Assembly: GCA_021779915.1 (NCBI GenBank)
Contig: JAJXZR010000011.1
Coordinates: 1 to 54,189 of the forward strand
Reading direction: 5' to 3'
DNA length: 54,189 bases
DNA from: a bacterium
GTDB lineage: Bacteria; Patescibacteriota; Minisyncoccia; CAIUEV01
Both the position numbers and the translations under genes were made by a program. The notes under the pieces were generated by a model. It saw only the letters and a program-made list of their open reading frames with translations. It searched no databases and had not been told where the DNA came from. This document shows, one piece after another, positions 8,124 to 15,807 of this stretch (positions are counted from its first letter, which is position 1; the number at the start of each line of letters is the position of its first letter).

Positions 8124-9002
8124 ATGTATCGCAAAAAATTTTTTCTTTTTATATTAGCATTTGTAACTATATCGCTTTTTTATTTTTATAAATCGCCTTT
8201 TTTTCCTAAAAATTTCTCTGATCTGGGAGAGATTTTTTCTTTTTTAAAAGAAGAAGTAGGGGAGAAAACAGAAATTATTACCCCTATTAATCAAAACACT
8301 TCTTTTAATAAAGAGTCTTTTTATAAAGAAACTATTCCACAAAACCAAAATATTAATCAGAGTTCTCAAAATACTAATTCTAATGAAAATGAAAAAATTA
8401 TTTTAAAAGAGATTATAATTCCAAAACAAATTAATCACTATCTTCCTTTTACTTCTCAAGCGCCCCTGGGAGAATGGGATAGTTTACACGAGGAGGCTTG
8501 TGAAGAAGCTTCTCTTCTAATGGCTCACTATTTTATCAAAGGAGATAAATTAATCCTCTCAAGAGAAGCAGAAGATGATTTACAAAAATTGATTTATTTT
8601 ACAAAAGAAGTTTACCCTAAAAAAGAAGATATAAATATAAATGAATTAAAAGAAGTAGCTAAACAATATTATAAATATGATAATTTTGAAATAATAACAA
8701 ATCCGACTATTTTTAAAATTGAAGAAGTTTTATCTAATAATTCAATTATTATAGCGCCTATGGCTGGGAGAATACTTAATAATCCTTATTTTAAAAATCC
8801 CGGTCCTCTTTACCATATGCTAATTATTAGTGGATTTGATAAAGAAAAAAATATTTTTATTACTCAAGATCCAGGAACTAAACGAGGAAAAGATTTTACC
8901 TATTCAGTAGATACACTTATGGATGCACTACATGATTTTCCAGGAAAAAAAGAACAAATAAATAAAGGTGAAAAGAAAATATTAGTTATCCCAAAAAGTT
9001 AG
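8124..9002 (+). CDS. Secreted or anchored C39-like cysteine peptidase
   Basis: A 292-residue protein with an N-terminal signal/anchor (FFLFILAFVTISLFYFY), then a Ser/Thr/Asn-rich linker of ~90 residues. From about residue 105 comes a peptidase-C39-like (C39_2) domain. The family cysteine is in HEEACEEASLLMAHY and the histidine in GPLYHMLIISGFD; TQDPGT carries the third position. C39_2 proteins are papain-like; those with an anchor are usually extracytoplasmic and their substrates unknown. It is the third gene after murB and DUF5652 on the plus strand, which suggests an envelope role. It is distinct from the second C39-like protein at 43.5-44.2 kb. Confidence 0.78.
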   Translation: MYRKKFFLFILAFVTISLFYFYKSPFFPKNFSDLGEIFSFLKEEVGEKTEIITPINQNTSFNKESFYKETIPQNQNINQSSQNTNSNENEKIILKEIIIPKQINHYLPFTSQAPLGEWDSLHEEACEEASLLMAHYFIKGDKLILSREAEDDLQKLIYFTKEVYPKKEDININELKEVAKQYYKYDNFEIITNPTIFKIEEVLSNNSIIIAPMAGRILNNPYFKNPGPLYHMLIISGFDKEKNIFITQDPGTKRGKDFTYSVDTLMDALHDFPGKKEQINKGEKKILVIPKS

Positions 9003-9119
9003 TCCTTTATAATTTTATAAAATATTATTGTTATTATTAGTCTTGTAGAATTAGGGGAAAACAGAATAAAACCTTTTAAATAAAAGAAAAATAAAATATT
9101 TAGACTGAGTAAAAAAGTG

Positions 9120-9148
9120 TTGAAAAAATATGGAAAACAGTTTATAGA
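9120..9148 (+). promoter_or_regulatory. Orphan sigma70-like promoter in the gap before nrnA
   Basis: TTGAAA (9120-9125), a 17-base spacer and TATAGA (9143-9148), facing right. No plus-strand gene follows: nrnA is on the opposite strand, and a hairpin terminator sits about 75 bases downstream. The surrounding GTTGAAAAAATATGG closely matches GTTGAAAAAATGTGG upstream of the ZIP gene at 13658. A short transcript of about 90-100 nt could be made here. Confidence 0.35.
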
Positions 9149-9221
9149 AAATCAAGTATTAGAACGGCGTTTGTTTAAAATAATGAATAATACTAATTAA
9201 AAACAAACTAATTTTTTTAAA

Positions 9222-9253
9222 TTAAAAAACAATTTATTGAGTTGTTTTTTAAT
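9222..9253. terminator. Hairpin terminator overlapping the nrnA stop
   Basis: An 11-bp stem TTAAAAAACAA and TTGTTTTTTAA around a 9-base loop. It overlaps the nrnA stop codon, and A/T tracts on both sides let it work for either strand. Confidence 0.55.
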
Positions 9254-10217
9254 TTTTTATAGAGATTTTCTTATAGGTTTCCACAACTTTTCCAGGCACC
9301 TCAAAACCAGAAGCTAATTTATGTCCGCCACCCCCAAGAAACCTAGATAAATGGCTAACATCAATCTTTTTATATTCATGACTACGAAAACTTCCTTTTA
9401 TAAGATTGTTTTCTTCAAAAAGAAGTAATGAGAATATTGAGTCACTACACATATTTAGGAGGTTTACTAGACCACTAATATCTGAAGCTGAAATATTTTT
9501 TTTAGCGAGCTCTAATCCTTTAACAGTATTAAAGATAAATTTAAGCTCTGGATTAAATTTTGAATCAGAAATTTTTTCACCTAAGTAGTTTAAAACTCTC
9601 ACATTTTTCCCTTTAAAAGCATTTAGTGTAACATTTTTAAACAAAACCCCCATTTTTAATAAATCGCGAGTTTTTTTTAGGAGTTGGGGGGTGGTGTTAG
9701 AATGGAAGAATCCTCCGCTGTCAGTGTAAATTCCAAGGAGCAGATAATAGGCGGTTTCTTTAGAGAAAAATTTTTCTTCTTTCTTTAATAAATCATAGAT
9801 TATTTCACAAGTGGCGGTGGCTTTAGGATTAATATAGTAGTAAATATTTTTAGGATACTCGATTTTCCCGCCTTTTTTTAAATGATGATCGATAATAAAA
9901 GTTTCTGGTAACTCTTCTAAATTAGAAGGTATAGGAATACCAGTTCTTTTAGGGTTGCTTGTGTCGACAATAATTATTAAATCATATTGATTGTAATGAG
10001 TTTCTTTTGTAATCAAAGATTCCTCCTCTAATTTTAAATTACAACTGGTTTTTCCAGAAAAGAAAATAGAAGGAGTCTTTCCTTTTTCTAAAATAATATT
10101 CCTAATTGCCATAAGAGAACCAATAGCGTCTCCATCCGGGTTAGTATGTGTGAGAATTAAAATTCTCTCTTTTAATTTAATTTGTTCTTCTAGAAATGCA
10201 AAGGTAAAATTGTGCAT
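9249..10217 (-). CDS. DHH/DHHA1 phosphoesterase, NrnA-like oligoribonuclease / pAp phosphatase
   Basis: Family members hydrolyse short oligonucleotides (nanoRNA), pAp or cyclic-dinucleotide breakdown products with Mn2+. The DHH domain has ILTHTNPDGDAIGSLMA, then DLIIIVDTSNP and FIIDHHLKKGG, which gives the family its name; TDSGGFFHSNT is the fourth metal motif. The DHHA1 substrate-binding domain contributes GSFRSHEYKKIDVS and FLGGGGHKLASGFEV. At 322 residues it fits NrnA rather than RecJ. The ATG start has no Shine-Dalgarno. It is transcribed divergently from the permease gene. Confidence 0.88.
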   Translation of the reverse strand: MHNFTFAFLEEQIKLKERILILTHTNPDGDAIGSLMAIRNIILEKGKTPSIFFSGKTSCNLKLEEESLITKETHYNQYDLIIIVDTSNPKRTGIPIPSNLEELPETFIIDHHLKKGGKIEYPKNIYYYINPKATATCEIIYDLLKKEEKFFSKETAYYLLLGIYTDSGGFFHSNTTPQLLKKTRDLLKMGVLFKNVTLNAFKGKNVRVLNYLGEKISDSKFNPELKFIFNTVKGLELAKKNISASDISGLVNLLNMCSDSIFSLLLFEENNLIKGSFRSHEYKKIDVSHLSRFLGGGGHKLASGFEVPGKVVETYKKISIKN

Positions 10218-10311
10218 GGAGTGTTTGGAAATAAGGAGGTAATAGATTATATTCCACTTAACTAGGAAACAATAATCTATTCATAAAAAAAGAAATAAGC
10301 AAGTAAATTTT

Positions 10312-11448
10312 ATGAAAAAAATTTTTTATTGGACAGAAGCCTTTTTTACAATTGTAGGGGCGGTTGTTGGTTTGGGTATCTTTTCTATTCCTTACGCCTC
10401 AAAAAATATCGGAGTTTTACCAGGAGTGATTCTTATCATATGTGTCACTCTTATAATGATGTTTTTAAATATTTTATTTGCGGAAATAATAATCTTTGAT
10501 AAAAAAGACGACTGTATTGTTGGTTATTCAAGAAAGTATTTGGGGGGTTGGGCGGGTAAAATTGAGTTTTTTTCAATCTTATTTGGTTATGGTGGCTCTC
10601 TTGTTGCCTATATTCTCGCTACGGCTGTTTTTACAGAAGGGATTCTTTCTATGGACAAAGCCTATTTTTGGCCGATTGTTTTAATTTTTACAGCAGTTAA
10701 TTCAATGGTTCTTTTAAATGGTTTTAGAGGTTTTGGAAAGATAGAATTGGTTTTTTCCGTCCTGATGTGTGGAATGTTTTTTTTGGTTTCCTATGAAAGC
10801 TTGCCTCATTGGAGTAGTTTAAACGAGAACTGGAGTGGCCTTCTCGTGCCATATGGCGTAGTTATTTTTGCTTTAACAGGACAATCCTCAATTCCAATTG
10901 CAATTAAGATTTTAGGAGCAGAGAAGAAAAAAATAAGGGAAGTAATTGTTTATGCATATATATTTATAGCGATAATAACAATATTGTTTTTTATTTCTGC
11001 CATTAAGACAAGCGGTCTTGAAGTTACTCCAAACCCATTTATTTCAATGAGTAAAAAAATGGGGAGTGGAATTCTGTATCTCGGTTCTTTGCTTGGCTTA
11101 ATCACCGTCATAACCTCCCACTGGGCGATAGCTATTTATCTAAAAAAAATACTAATTTCAGATATTAAATTAAAAACTATCCTAAGTTGGTTTTTAGTAG
11201 TGTTTGCTCCCCTTACATTAATTCTGGCGGGAGTTTCTAATTTTGTGCATATAATAGGACTAGTTGGGGTGGTAGCTGGAACAACCGATGCTTTGATTAT
11301 TGTAGCTGTTTATAGGAAGATTTTTCATAAAAAAAAATCCAAGCCAATTGTTTTGCCTTGGAAATTACCCCGATATCTAACTTGGACAATATTTCTTCTA
11401 CTTGTTTTTGCAGCTATATCGTCAATCTTGAGCTCAGTGAAAGGATGA
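10312..11448 (+). CDS. Aromatic/hydroxy amino acid permease-like transporter
   Basis: A 378-residue membrane protein with about 10-11 predicted helices. The first helix carries FFTIVGAVVGLGIFSIPY, the unwound GxGIxxxP-type substrate-binding signature of the APC superfamily, most like the Trp/Tyr permease (HAAAP) branch. Later landmarks are LNGFRGFGKIE and FALTGQSSIPIA. It probably imports amino acids by proton or sodium symport, which fits an auxotrophic, host-dependent lifestyle; the substrate is not readable from sequence. It is followed by murD on the same strand with a 39-base gap. Confidence 0.78.
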   Translation: MKKIFYWTEAFFTIVGAVVGLGIFSIPYASKNIGVLPGVILIICVTLIMMFLNILFAEIIIFDKKDDCIVGYSRKYLGGWAGKIEFFSILFGYGGSLVAYILATAVFTEGILSMDKAYFWPIVLIFTAVNSMVLLNGFRGFGKIELVFSVLMCGMFFLVSYESLPHWSSLNENWSGLLVPYGVVIFALTGQSSIPIAIKILGAEKKKIREVIVYAYIFIAIITILFFISAIKTSGLEVTPNPFISMSKKMGSGILYLGSLLGLITVITSHWAIAIYLKKILISDIKLKTILSWFLVVFAPLTLILAGVSNFVHIIGLVGVVAGTTDALIIVAVYRKIFHKKKSKPIVLPWKLPRYLTWTIFLLLVFAAISSILSSVKG

Positions 11449-11487
11449 TAGATAGTCAACATAAGAATATTTATTAATATATCTTCA

Positions 11488-12879
11488 ATGAAAAAATCAA
11501 ATGAATTGTTTCGGGATCTTATTGGTAATCTTAAAGAAAAAAAAGTGGTTATTTGGGGATTGGGACTAAATTTTGGAGGATTAGAAGCTACAAAGTTTTT
11601 TGCTCAAATAAAGGGAACGAAGGTATTGGTACTAGATTCAAAAAAACCTCAAGACCTAAAAGAAAGCGTGGATAAGTTAAAAAAATACAAAAACGTCCGA
11701 TTCATTTTAGGAAGAAATCAAGAAAAAAAAGACTTTAAGGGAGCCGATATAATTATAAAAAACCATGCAATTTATTGGCAAAATAACCTAGTAAAAGAAC
11801 TTAAAAAAGAAGGTTATCGCATCGAAACTGATATTACTTTATTTTTCCGCTTCTTCAGGGGAAAAATTGTTGGAGTAACTGGTAGCAAGGGGAAAACCAC
11901 AACGACTACTTTAATTGGTAAATTTTTAAAAGCAGGGGGTAAAGATGTTCTTCTTGGTGGCAATATACGCGTTTCTCTTTTTTCTTTCTTTAAAAGCAAG
12001 TTTTTGGAAAACCAGAATAAAATTGCGGTTTTAGAGCTTTCTTCTTTTCAACTGGAAGATTTGTTATATATCAGGCGTAGTCCGGAAATTTCCGTAATTA
12101 CAAACATATTAAGAGATCATCTGAATCGTTATGGCACGTTAGAAAAATATTTTAATGCCAAGAAGAATATATATGCATTTCAAAAAAAGGGAGATTATTT
12201 AATCTTGAATAAAAATGATAAAAGACTGGAAAAAATCAAGGACAAGAAATTGCCTTCGACAATCATCAGGGTTTCTGGCGAAGAAAAAGCGGGATTTAAA
12301 ATAAAAAACCCTCTATTTAAAAGACCATTTAATAGACAAAGCCTAAATATTTCCATGGTTGTTTCTGGTGACGTTTTTAAAATTTCAAAAAAAACTTTAA
12401 AAAAGACGATAGAATCTTTCAAAGGAGTTCCATATAGGCTGGAAAAAATAGCTGTTGTAGAAGGAATAGAATTCTATAACGACACCACGGCCACAATACC
12501 AGATGCTACGATTGGTAGTCTTCAAAATTTCAATCAAAAAGTTATTTTAATAAGTGGCGGATCAGATAAAAATCTTAAATTTGATGAATTCGGAAAAGAA
12601 GTGGCAAAAAAAGCCAAAAAAGTAATTCTTCTCCCAGGAAACATTACTACCGTCATTAAAAAATCAATAAAAAAATATTCCTCCCATCTTTCTTGCAAAG
12701 AAGTTAAAAATATGAGAGAAGGAGTTCTGGAGGCTTGTAAAAATGCGAAAAAAGGCGATATAATTTTACTTTCCCCAGGATGCACTAGTTTTGGCTTATT
12801 TAAGAACGAGTTTGATAGAGGAGATCAGTTTAATGAGATAGTGAATGAGTTAAAAAGTTATCAAAGAATTTTTAAGTAA
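11488..12879 (+). CDS. murD: UDP-N-acetylmuramoyl-L-alanine:D-glutamate ligase MurD
   Basis: Adds D-Glu to UDP-MurNAc-L-Ala using ATP in the cytoplasm. It shows an N-terminal Rossmann-like domain (KVVIWGLGLNFGG), then the Mur-ligase P-loop VTGSKGKTTTTTLIG near residue 130. Next are the LSSFQLEDL and NILRDHLNRYGT motifs of the central domain, and a C-terminal domain with FYNDTTATIPDAT and ILISGGSDKNL. ILLSPGCTSFGLFKNEFDRG closes the protein as in all MurD enzymes. The 463 residues are a normal length. The stop codon is followed within six bases by one of the long variable-stem hairpins. Confidence 0.93.
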   Translation: MKKSNELFRDLIGNLKEKKVVIWGLGLNFGGLEATKFFAQIKGTKVLVLDSKKPQDLKESVDKLKKYKNVRFILGRNQEKKDFKGADIIIKNHAIYWQNNLVKELKKEGYRIETDITLFFRFFRGKIVGVTGSKGKTTTTTLIGKFLKAGGKDVLLGGNIRVSLFSFFKSKFLENQNKIAVLELSSFQLEDLLYIRRSPEISVITNILRDHLNRYGTLEKYFNAKKNIYAFQKKGDYLILNKNDKRLEKIKDKKLPSTIIRVSGEEKAGFKIKNPLFKRPFNRQSLNISMVVSGDVFKISKKTLKKTIESFKGVPYRLEKIAVVEGIEFYNDTTATIPDATIGSLQNFNQKVILISGGSDKNLKFDEFGKEVAKKAKKVILLPGNITTVIKKSIKKYSSHLSCKEVKNMREGVLEACKNAKKGDIILLSPGCTSFGLFKNEFDRGDQFNEIVNELKSYQRIFK

Positions 12880-12884
12880 AGTGT

Positions 12885-12985
12885 ATTGCCAACTTGAATT
12901 TAGAAAACTTTGTTTTCAAACTAGGGGATTTCCTACAAGAAAATCATAGTTTAAAAACAAAGTTTTCTAAATTCAAGTTGGCAAT
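12885..12985. repeat. Long hairpin with conserved core, copy A
   Basis: A 38-bp near-perfect stem (left arm starts ATTGCCAACTTGAATTTAG, right arm ends AATTCAAGTTGGCAAT) with one mismatch, a C opposite an A. It is capped by a conserved core, ACTAGGGGATTTCCTACAAG followed by AAAATCATAGTT. The same core, with the same C/A mismatch, tops a completely different stem at 13471 and a decayed one at 34250. The copy lies six bases behind murD and could act as its terminator, though there is no clear U-tract. See findings. Confidence 0.9.
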
Positions 12986-13076
12986 GGAGCGTTCAATGCA
13001 TATTCTTTATAAACTTTATAACTTTAAAAACTTGCTTGCCCCGTACCGAATGGTTCTGGGGATGAACTAATGTGTG

Positions 13077-13160
13077 GCCGCGGTGGCGGAATTGGTAGAC
13101 GCGCACGACTCAAAATCGTGTTCCGCTTGCGGAATGAGAGTTCGATTCTCTCCCGCGGCA
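13077..13160 (+). tRNA. tRNA-Leu (anticodon CAA)
   Basis: An 84-nt class II tRNA. The acceptor GCCGCGG pairs with CCGCGGC, the D-arm carries TGGCGGAATTGGTAGACGCG, and the anticodon stem CACGA/TCGTG encloses loop CTCAAAA. The long variable arm is TTCCGCTTGCGGAA, and the T-arm contains AGTTCGATTCTC. The discriminator is A and no CCA is encoded. It reads UUG leucine codons. Confidence 0.96.
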
Positions 13161-13167
13161 CATTATA

Positions 13168-13377
13168 AAATTTTCAATTTCTAATTTTTAATTTTCAAAC
13201 AATATTAGTCTAGTGTGTCATCTTCGCGAAGGCGGGGATCCAGGAGAATAATATTAGACTAACAAAGTATTGCTTTTCTGGACTCCTGCCTTCGCAGGAA
13301 TGACACGTGTTTTTTGTTTTTAAAATTGATAAATTAGAAATTGTTTTAAAATTGAAAATTAGAAATTGAAAATTGAA
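13168..13377. repeat. Nested palindrome between tRNA-Leu and tRNA-Thr, with GTGTCAT repeat inside
   Basis: Outer AT-rich arms (TTTTCAATTTCTAATTTTTA on the left, the complementary AAAATTAGAAATTGAAAATT on the right) surround a complete GTGTCATC...GATCCAGGAG / CTCCTGCC...AATGACAC element at 13215-13306. The inner ends contain CTTCGCGAAGGCGGGG and CCTGCCTTCGCAGG, so the GC-rich part differs from the CCCGGG type at 1249 but shares the outermost GTGTCAT and the GATCCAGGAG box. It is probably one repeat inserted into another. Confidence 0.8.
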
Positions 13378-13384
13378 CTAACCT

Positions 13385-13457
13385 GCCGATGTAGCTCAGT
13401 CGGTAGAGCAACGCATTCGTAACGCGTAGGTCGGGAGTTCGAATCTCCCCCTCGGCT
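13385..13457 (+). tRNA. tRNA-Thr (anticodon CGT)
   Basis: A 73-nt cloverleaf: acceptor GCCGATG with CCTCGGC (one T/C mismatch), D-arm GCTCAGTCGGTAGAGC, anticodon loop TTCGTAA and T-arm GGGAGTTCGAATCTCCC. The discriminator is T, followed by CAG, so no CCA is encoded. It reads ACG. A long hairpin of the variable-stem family begins 13 bases after its 3' end. Confidence 0.95.
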
Positions 13458-13470
13458 CAGGAAAAGGTTG

Positions 13471-13565
13471 TTCTTACGAAACTCAGGTAGTATTCTTTTC
13501 AAACTAGAGGATTTCCTACAAGAAAATCATAGTTTAAAAAGAATACTACCTGAGTTTCGCAAGAA
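13471..13565. repeat. Long hairpin with conserved core, copy B
   Basis: A 35-bp stem, left arm TTCTTACGAAACTCAGGTAG and onward, right arm ending CTACCTGAGTTTCGCAAGAA, with two mismatches. The core ACTAGAGGATTTCCTACAAG + AAAATCATAGTT is identical to copy A except for one base. The stem sequence shares nothing with copy A beyond the AT-rich bases next to the core. It lies directly behind tRNA-Thr, so copies A and B bracket the two-tRNA segment. Confidence 0.9.
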
Positions 13566-13658
13566 GTATATAAAAAATAAAATAAACTGGGGAAAAAATA
13601 AAATATCAAATAAATCGCTATTTTAAGCCATATTTTAGCTTTTAAAAAAAATATTTTG

Positions 13659-13687
13659 TTGAAAAAATGTGGGAAAAGTTTTAAAAA
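13659..13687 (+). promoter_or_regulatory. Putative promoter of the ZIP transporter gene
   Basis: TTGAAA (13659-13664), a 17-base spacer and TAAAAA (13682-13687), about 68 bases ahead of the ZIP start. The -35 context GTTGAAAAAATGTGG repeats the one at 9119. The -10 box is poor, so this is tentative. Confidence 0.3.
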
Positions 13688-13754
13688 ACTTTACAAAAAA
13701 TCTTTTATCTATCAGTATTATCACAATTAAATTTAATAAAAATATTTTTCAAAG

Positions 13755-14471
13755 ATGATTTTAATTTTTGGATTATCCGCTAGCCTCGCAACTTTTCTTG
13801 GAGGATTATTCGCTCTCAAATTCAAAGATAAACTTCATATCATATTGGGATTCAGTGCCGGAGCGGTTATAGGTGTGGTTTTTTTCGATCTTTTGCCTGA
13901 GGCAATGGAATTATCTTTCACTAGATATGGAACTTTTTTTACATCTTCGATCATATCCTTGGGGTTTTTATTATATTTAATCCTTGATCGCGTAATTTAT
14001 TTCAGATACTGCAAAGAAGATAATTGTCATAACCCTGTACATAAGGGGCAAATAGGAGCTGGAACTCTTTCGATCCATAGTTTTCTTGATGGGGTGGCTA
14101 TCGGGTTATCTTTTCAAGCCTCTACAGTATTAGGATTAACCGTTACTTTAGCTGTTCTAGCCCACGATTTCTCTGATGGAATCAATGCTGTCGGGCTAGT
14201 TTTGGGCAATGGAGGAACAAAAAAAGAAGCGTTTAGGTGGTTAATTACAGATGCCACAACACCTTTTCTGGGAGTTTTATCCACCTTATTTTTTACCATT
14301 CACAAAGAAAGCCTCGGATTGGTATTGGCTCTTTTTTGTGGCTTTTTTCTTTATATTGGCGCAAGCGACCTTCTCCCCGAAAGCCACCATGAACATCCTA
14401 AAAAAATAACTACAATAATGACGTTGCTTGGAGCGGCAGTAATTTATTTTGTAATTAAAGTAGCAAGCTAA
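13755..14471 (+). CDS. ZIP family divalent metal transporter
   Basis: A 238-residue protein with seven to eight hydrophobic segments. The two metal-site helices are clear: HSFLDGVAIG near residue 98 and HDFSDGINAVGL near residue 136. GFSAGAVIGVVFFDLLPEA is the conserved first half. ZIP proteins move Zn2+, Fe2+ or Mn2+ into the cytoplasm; the ion cannot be told here. A short Cys/His cluster (RYCKEDNCHNPVH) in the central loop, where ZIPs often carry metal-binding residues, supports this. It is convergent with comF, with seven bases between the stops. Confidence 0.9.
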   Translation: MILIFGLSASLATFLGGLFALKFKDKLHIILGFSAGAVIGVVFFDLLPEAMELSFTRYGTFFTSSIISLGFLLYLILDRVIYFRYCKEDNCHNPVHKGQIGAGTLSIHSFLDGVAIGLSFQASTVLGLTVTLAVLAHDFSDGINAVGLVLGNGGTKKEAFRWLITDATTPFLGVLSTLFFTIHKESLGLVLALFCGFFLYIGASDLLPESHHEHPKKITTIMTLLGAAVIYFVIKVAS

Positions 14472-14478
14472 AAGCTAC

Positions 14479-15204
14479 CTAGAATCTTATGGCTTGTCTT
14501 GCCAAAACTATTCCCCAAACTATTTTTACCCCATTTCTTTTTAAAACTTTAGCACATTCGTTAAGAGTTGCACTAGTTGTCGAGATATCGTCTATAATTA
14601 TAATCTTTTCTGGGAGTTTTGTTGTATAAGACTTATTCAACTTAAAACATCCTTTAATATTTTCTTTTCTTTTTTGTATCATTTTTATTGTCATTTGGGC
14701 TTTATTATTTTTTTTCCTAGTCAATAAATCGGGAATAAAATTAATTGTAATTTTTTGTTTTAGAAGCTCACTTTGTAGCTTTCTACCCAATAAAATAGAT
14801 TGGTTAAATCCTCGAAAAAGCTCTTTTTCTTGATGCAAAGGGACAGACGTAAATGAGAAATTGCTATAAATCTGGTTATTTATTTTTTTAGCTAAAATTT
14901 TAGCCAGCGGGAGAGAAAGGTCTTTTAAAAGAGCATATTTTAGTAAATAAACAGACTGGATTAATACTGGATGTTTGAAGTAAGATGAAACAATGAGCCC
15001 ATCAAGAAAAAATGATTTATTTTTTTGTTTACAAATGCCACAGATTTTTCCTAAAAAAGTTTCATTTTTTTCGCAAATAGGACAAAAGTCGCGTATCCGG
15101 ATAGGAATTTTATTTAAGCAATCCTCACACAAATAATCACCAAATTTTTCACAAACAATGCAATAGCTTGGGAAAACAAAGTGCCATAATTTTTTAAATT
15201 CCAT
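14479..15204 (-). CDS. comF: ComF family phosphoribosyltransferase-like protein
   Basis: About 241 residues. An N-terminal zinc-finger region has CIVCEKFGDYLCEDC and CPICEKNETFLGKICGICK (four CxxC pairs). A type I phosphoribosyltransferase domain follows, with the PRPP-loop IIIIDDISTTSATLNECA near the C-terminus. ComF is needed for DNA uptake or processing of imported single-stranded DNA in competent bacteria, which fits with pilD and the VirB6-like gene elsewhere in the window. I moved the start from the track's MANRT to the ATG giving MEFKKLWHF, since the family begins a few residues before the first CxxC and the extra 51 residues are low-complexity. Confidence 0.88.
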   Translation of the reverse strand: MEFKKLWHFVFPSYCIVCEKFGDYLCEDCLNKIPIRIRDFCPICEKNETFLGKICGICKQKNKSFFLDGLIVSSYFKHPVLIQSVYLLKYALLKDLSLPLAKILAKKINNQIYSNFSFTSVPLHQEKELFRGFNQSILLGRKLQSELLKQKITINFIPDLLTRKKNNKAQMTIKMIQKRKENIKGCFKLNKSYTTKLPEKIIIIDDISTTSATLNECAKVLKRNGVKIVWGIVLARQAIRF

Positions 15205-15519
15205 TTGTAAATATTTTTTAAGAATATGTGTGAAGTGTAAAGAAAGGTAGATAAAATATTTATAAAAAAAAGATAAAACGAAAATCAACATAAGTTCATC
15301 AAGTTCATCAAGAATTTTATTTGACAAACTTGATGAAACTAATGTTCTATTTGCCAAAAAAATTAATCCATGTTATCTATAAAGGTAATCTAAATTATCT
15401 TCAGCAGTTATTTTTTTCTTTGCGCTCGAAATATATAGATAAACAAACTGATTATTTTTGTTTCTTTGAATATTTCGCGAACTAGTTGCCAGTTTTAATA
15501 TAAAAAATAATAAAGCATT
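15205..15519. other. Gap upstream of comF: putative comF promoter and short direct repeats
   Basis: This 315-base stretch has no convincing gene. On the minus strand TTGATT (complement of 15283-15288), an 18-base spacer and TATAAA (complement of 15259-15264) could drive comF. Next to it are tandem AGTTCATCA units (AAGTTCATCAAGTTCATCAA) and a complementary AACTTGATGAAA, which can form a small hairpin. Further right CGAAATAT and ATATTTCG are an inverted pair. The rest is featureless AT-rich sequence. Confidence 0.4.
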
Positions 15520-15604
15520 GCCGGAGTGGTGAAATTGGCAGACACGCAACGTTCAGGGCGTTGTCCCGCTTAGCGGGGTAGGAGTTCAACTCTCCTCTCC
15601 GGCA
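15520..15604 (+). tRNA. tRNA-Leu (anticodon CAG)
   Basis: An 85-nt class II tRNA. Acceptor GCCGGAG pairs with CTCCGGC, the anticodon stem CAACG/CGTTG encloses TTCAGGG, the variable arm is TCCCGCTTAGCGGGG, and the T-arm contains GAGTTCAACTCTC. The discriminator is A, with no CCA encoded. It reads CUG. It is the second leucine tRNA in the window. Confidence 0.95.
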
Positions 15605-15807
15605 CAGACAACATTAGACGGATTTACCTATGGCGGACATCAAGTCTAAAGCTTAATAGTAATGTTCTATTGTGAATTTTTTTCAGGATCTCCAGATTAA
15701 TACTGTAACAGGGATCCTGGAATAAGTTCAGAAGGATATAAATAAAATATCTTTATTGAATTCATAAACTAATTAATAATAAGTTGATTTAAAACTTAAC
15801 AAACAAA

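Noticed and set aside
8124-9002. Bacteriocin ABC-transporter peptidase domain
   Set aside because: The C39-like domain has an N-terminal anchor and no transporter or ATPase domain, and no peptide gene with a double-glycine leader was seen nearby.
13385-13457. tRNA-Thr as a phage or element attachment site
   Set aside because: No integrase and no second copy of the tRNA 3' end was found in the window, although long hairpins lie on both sides of the tRNA pair.
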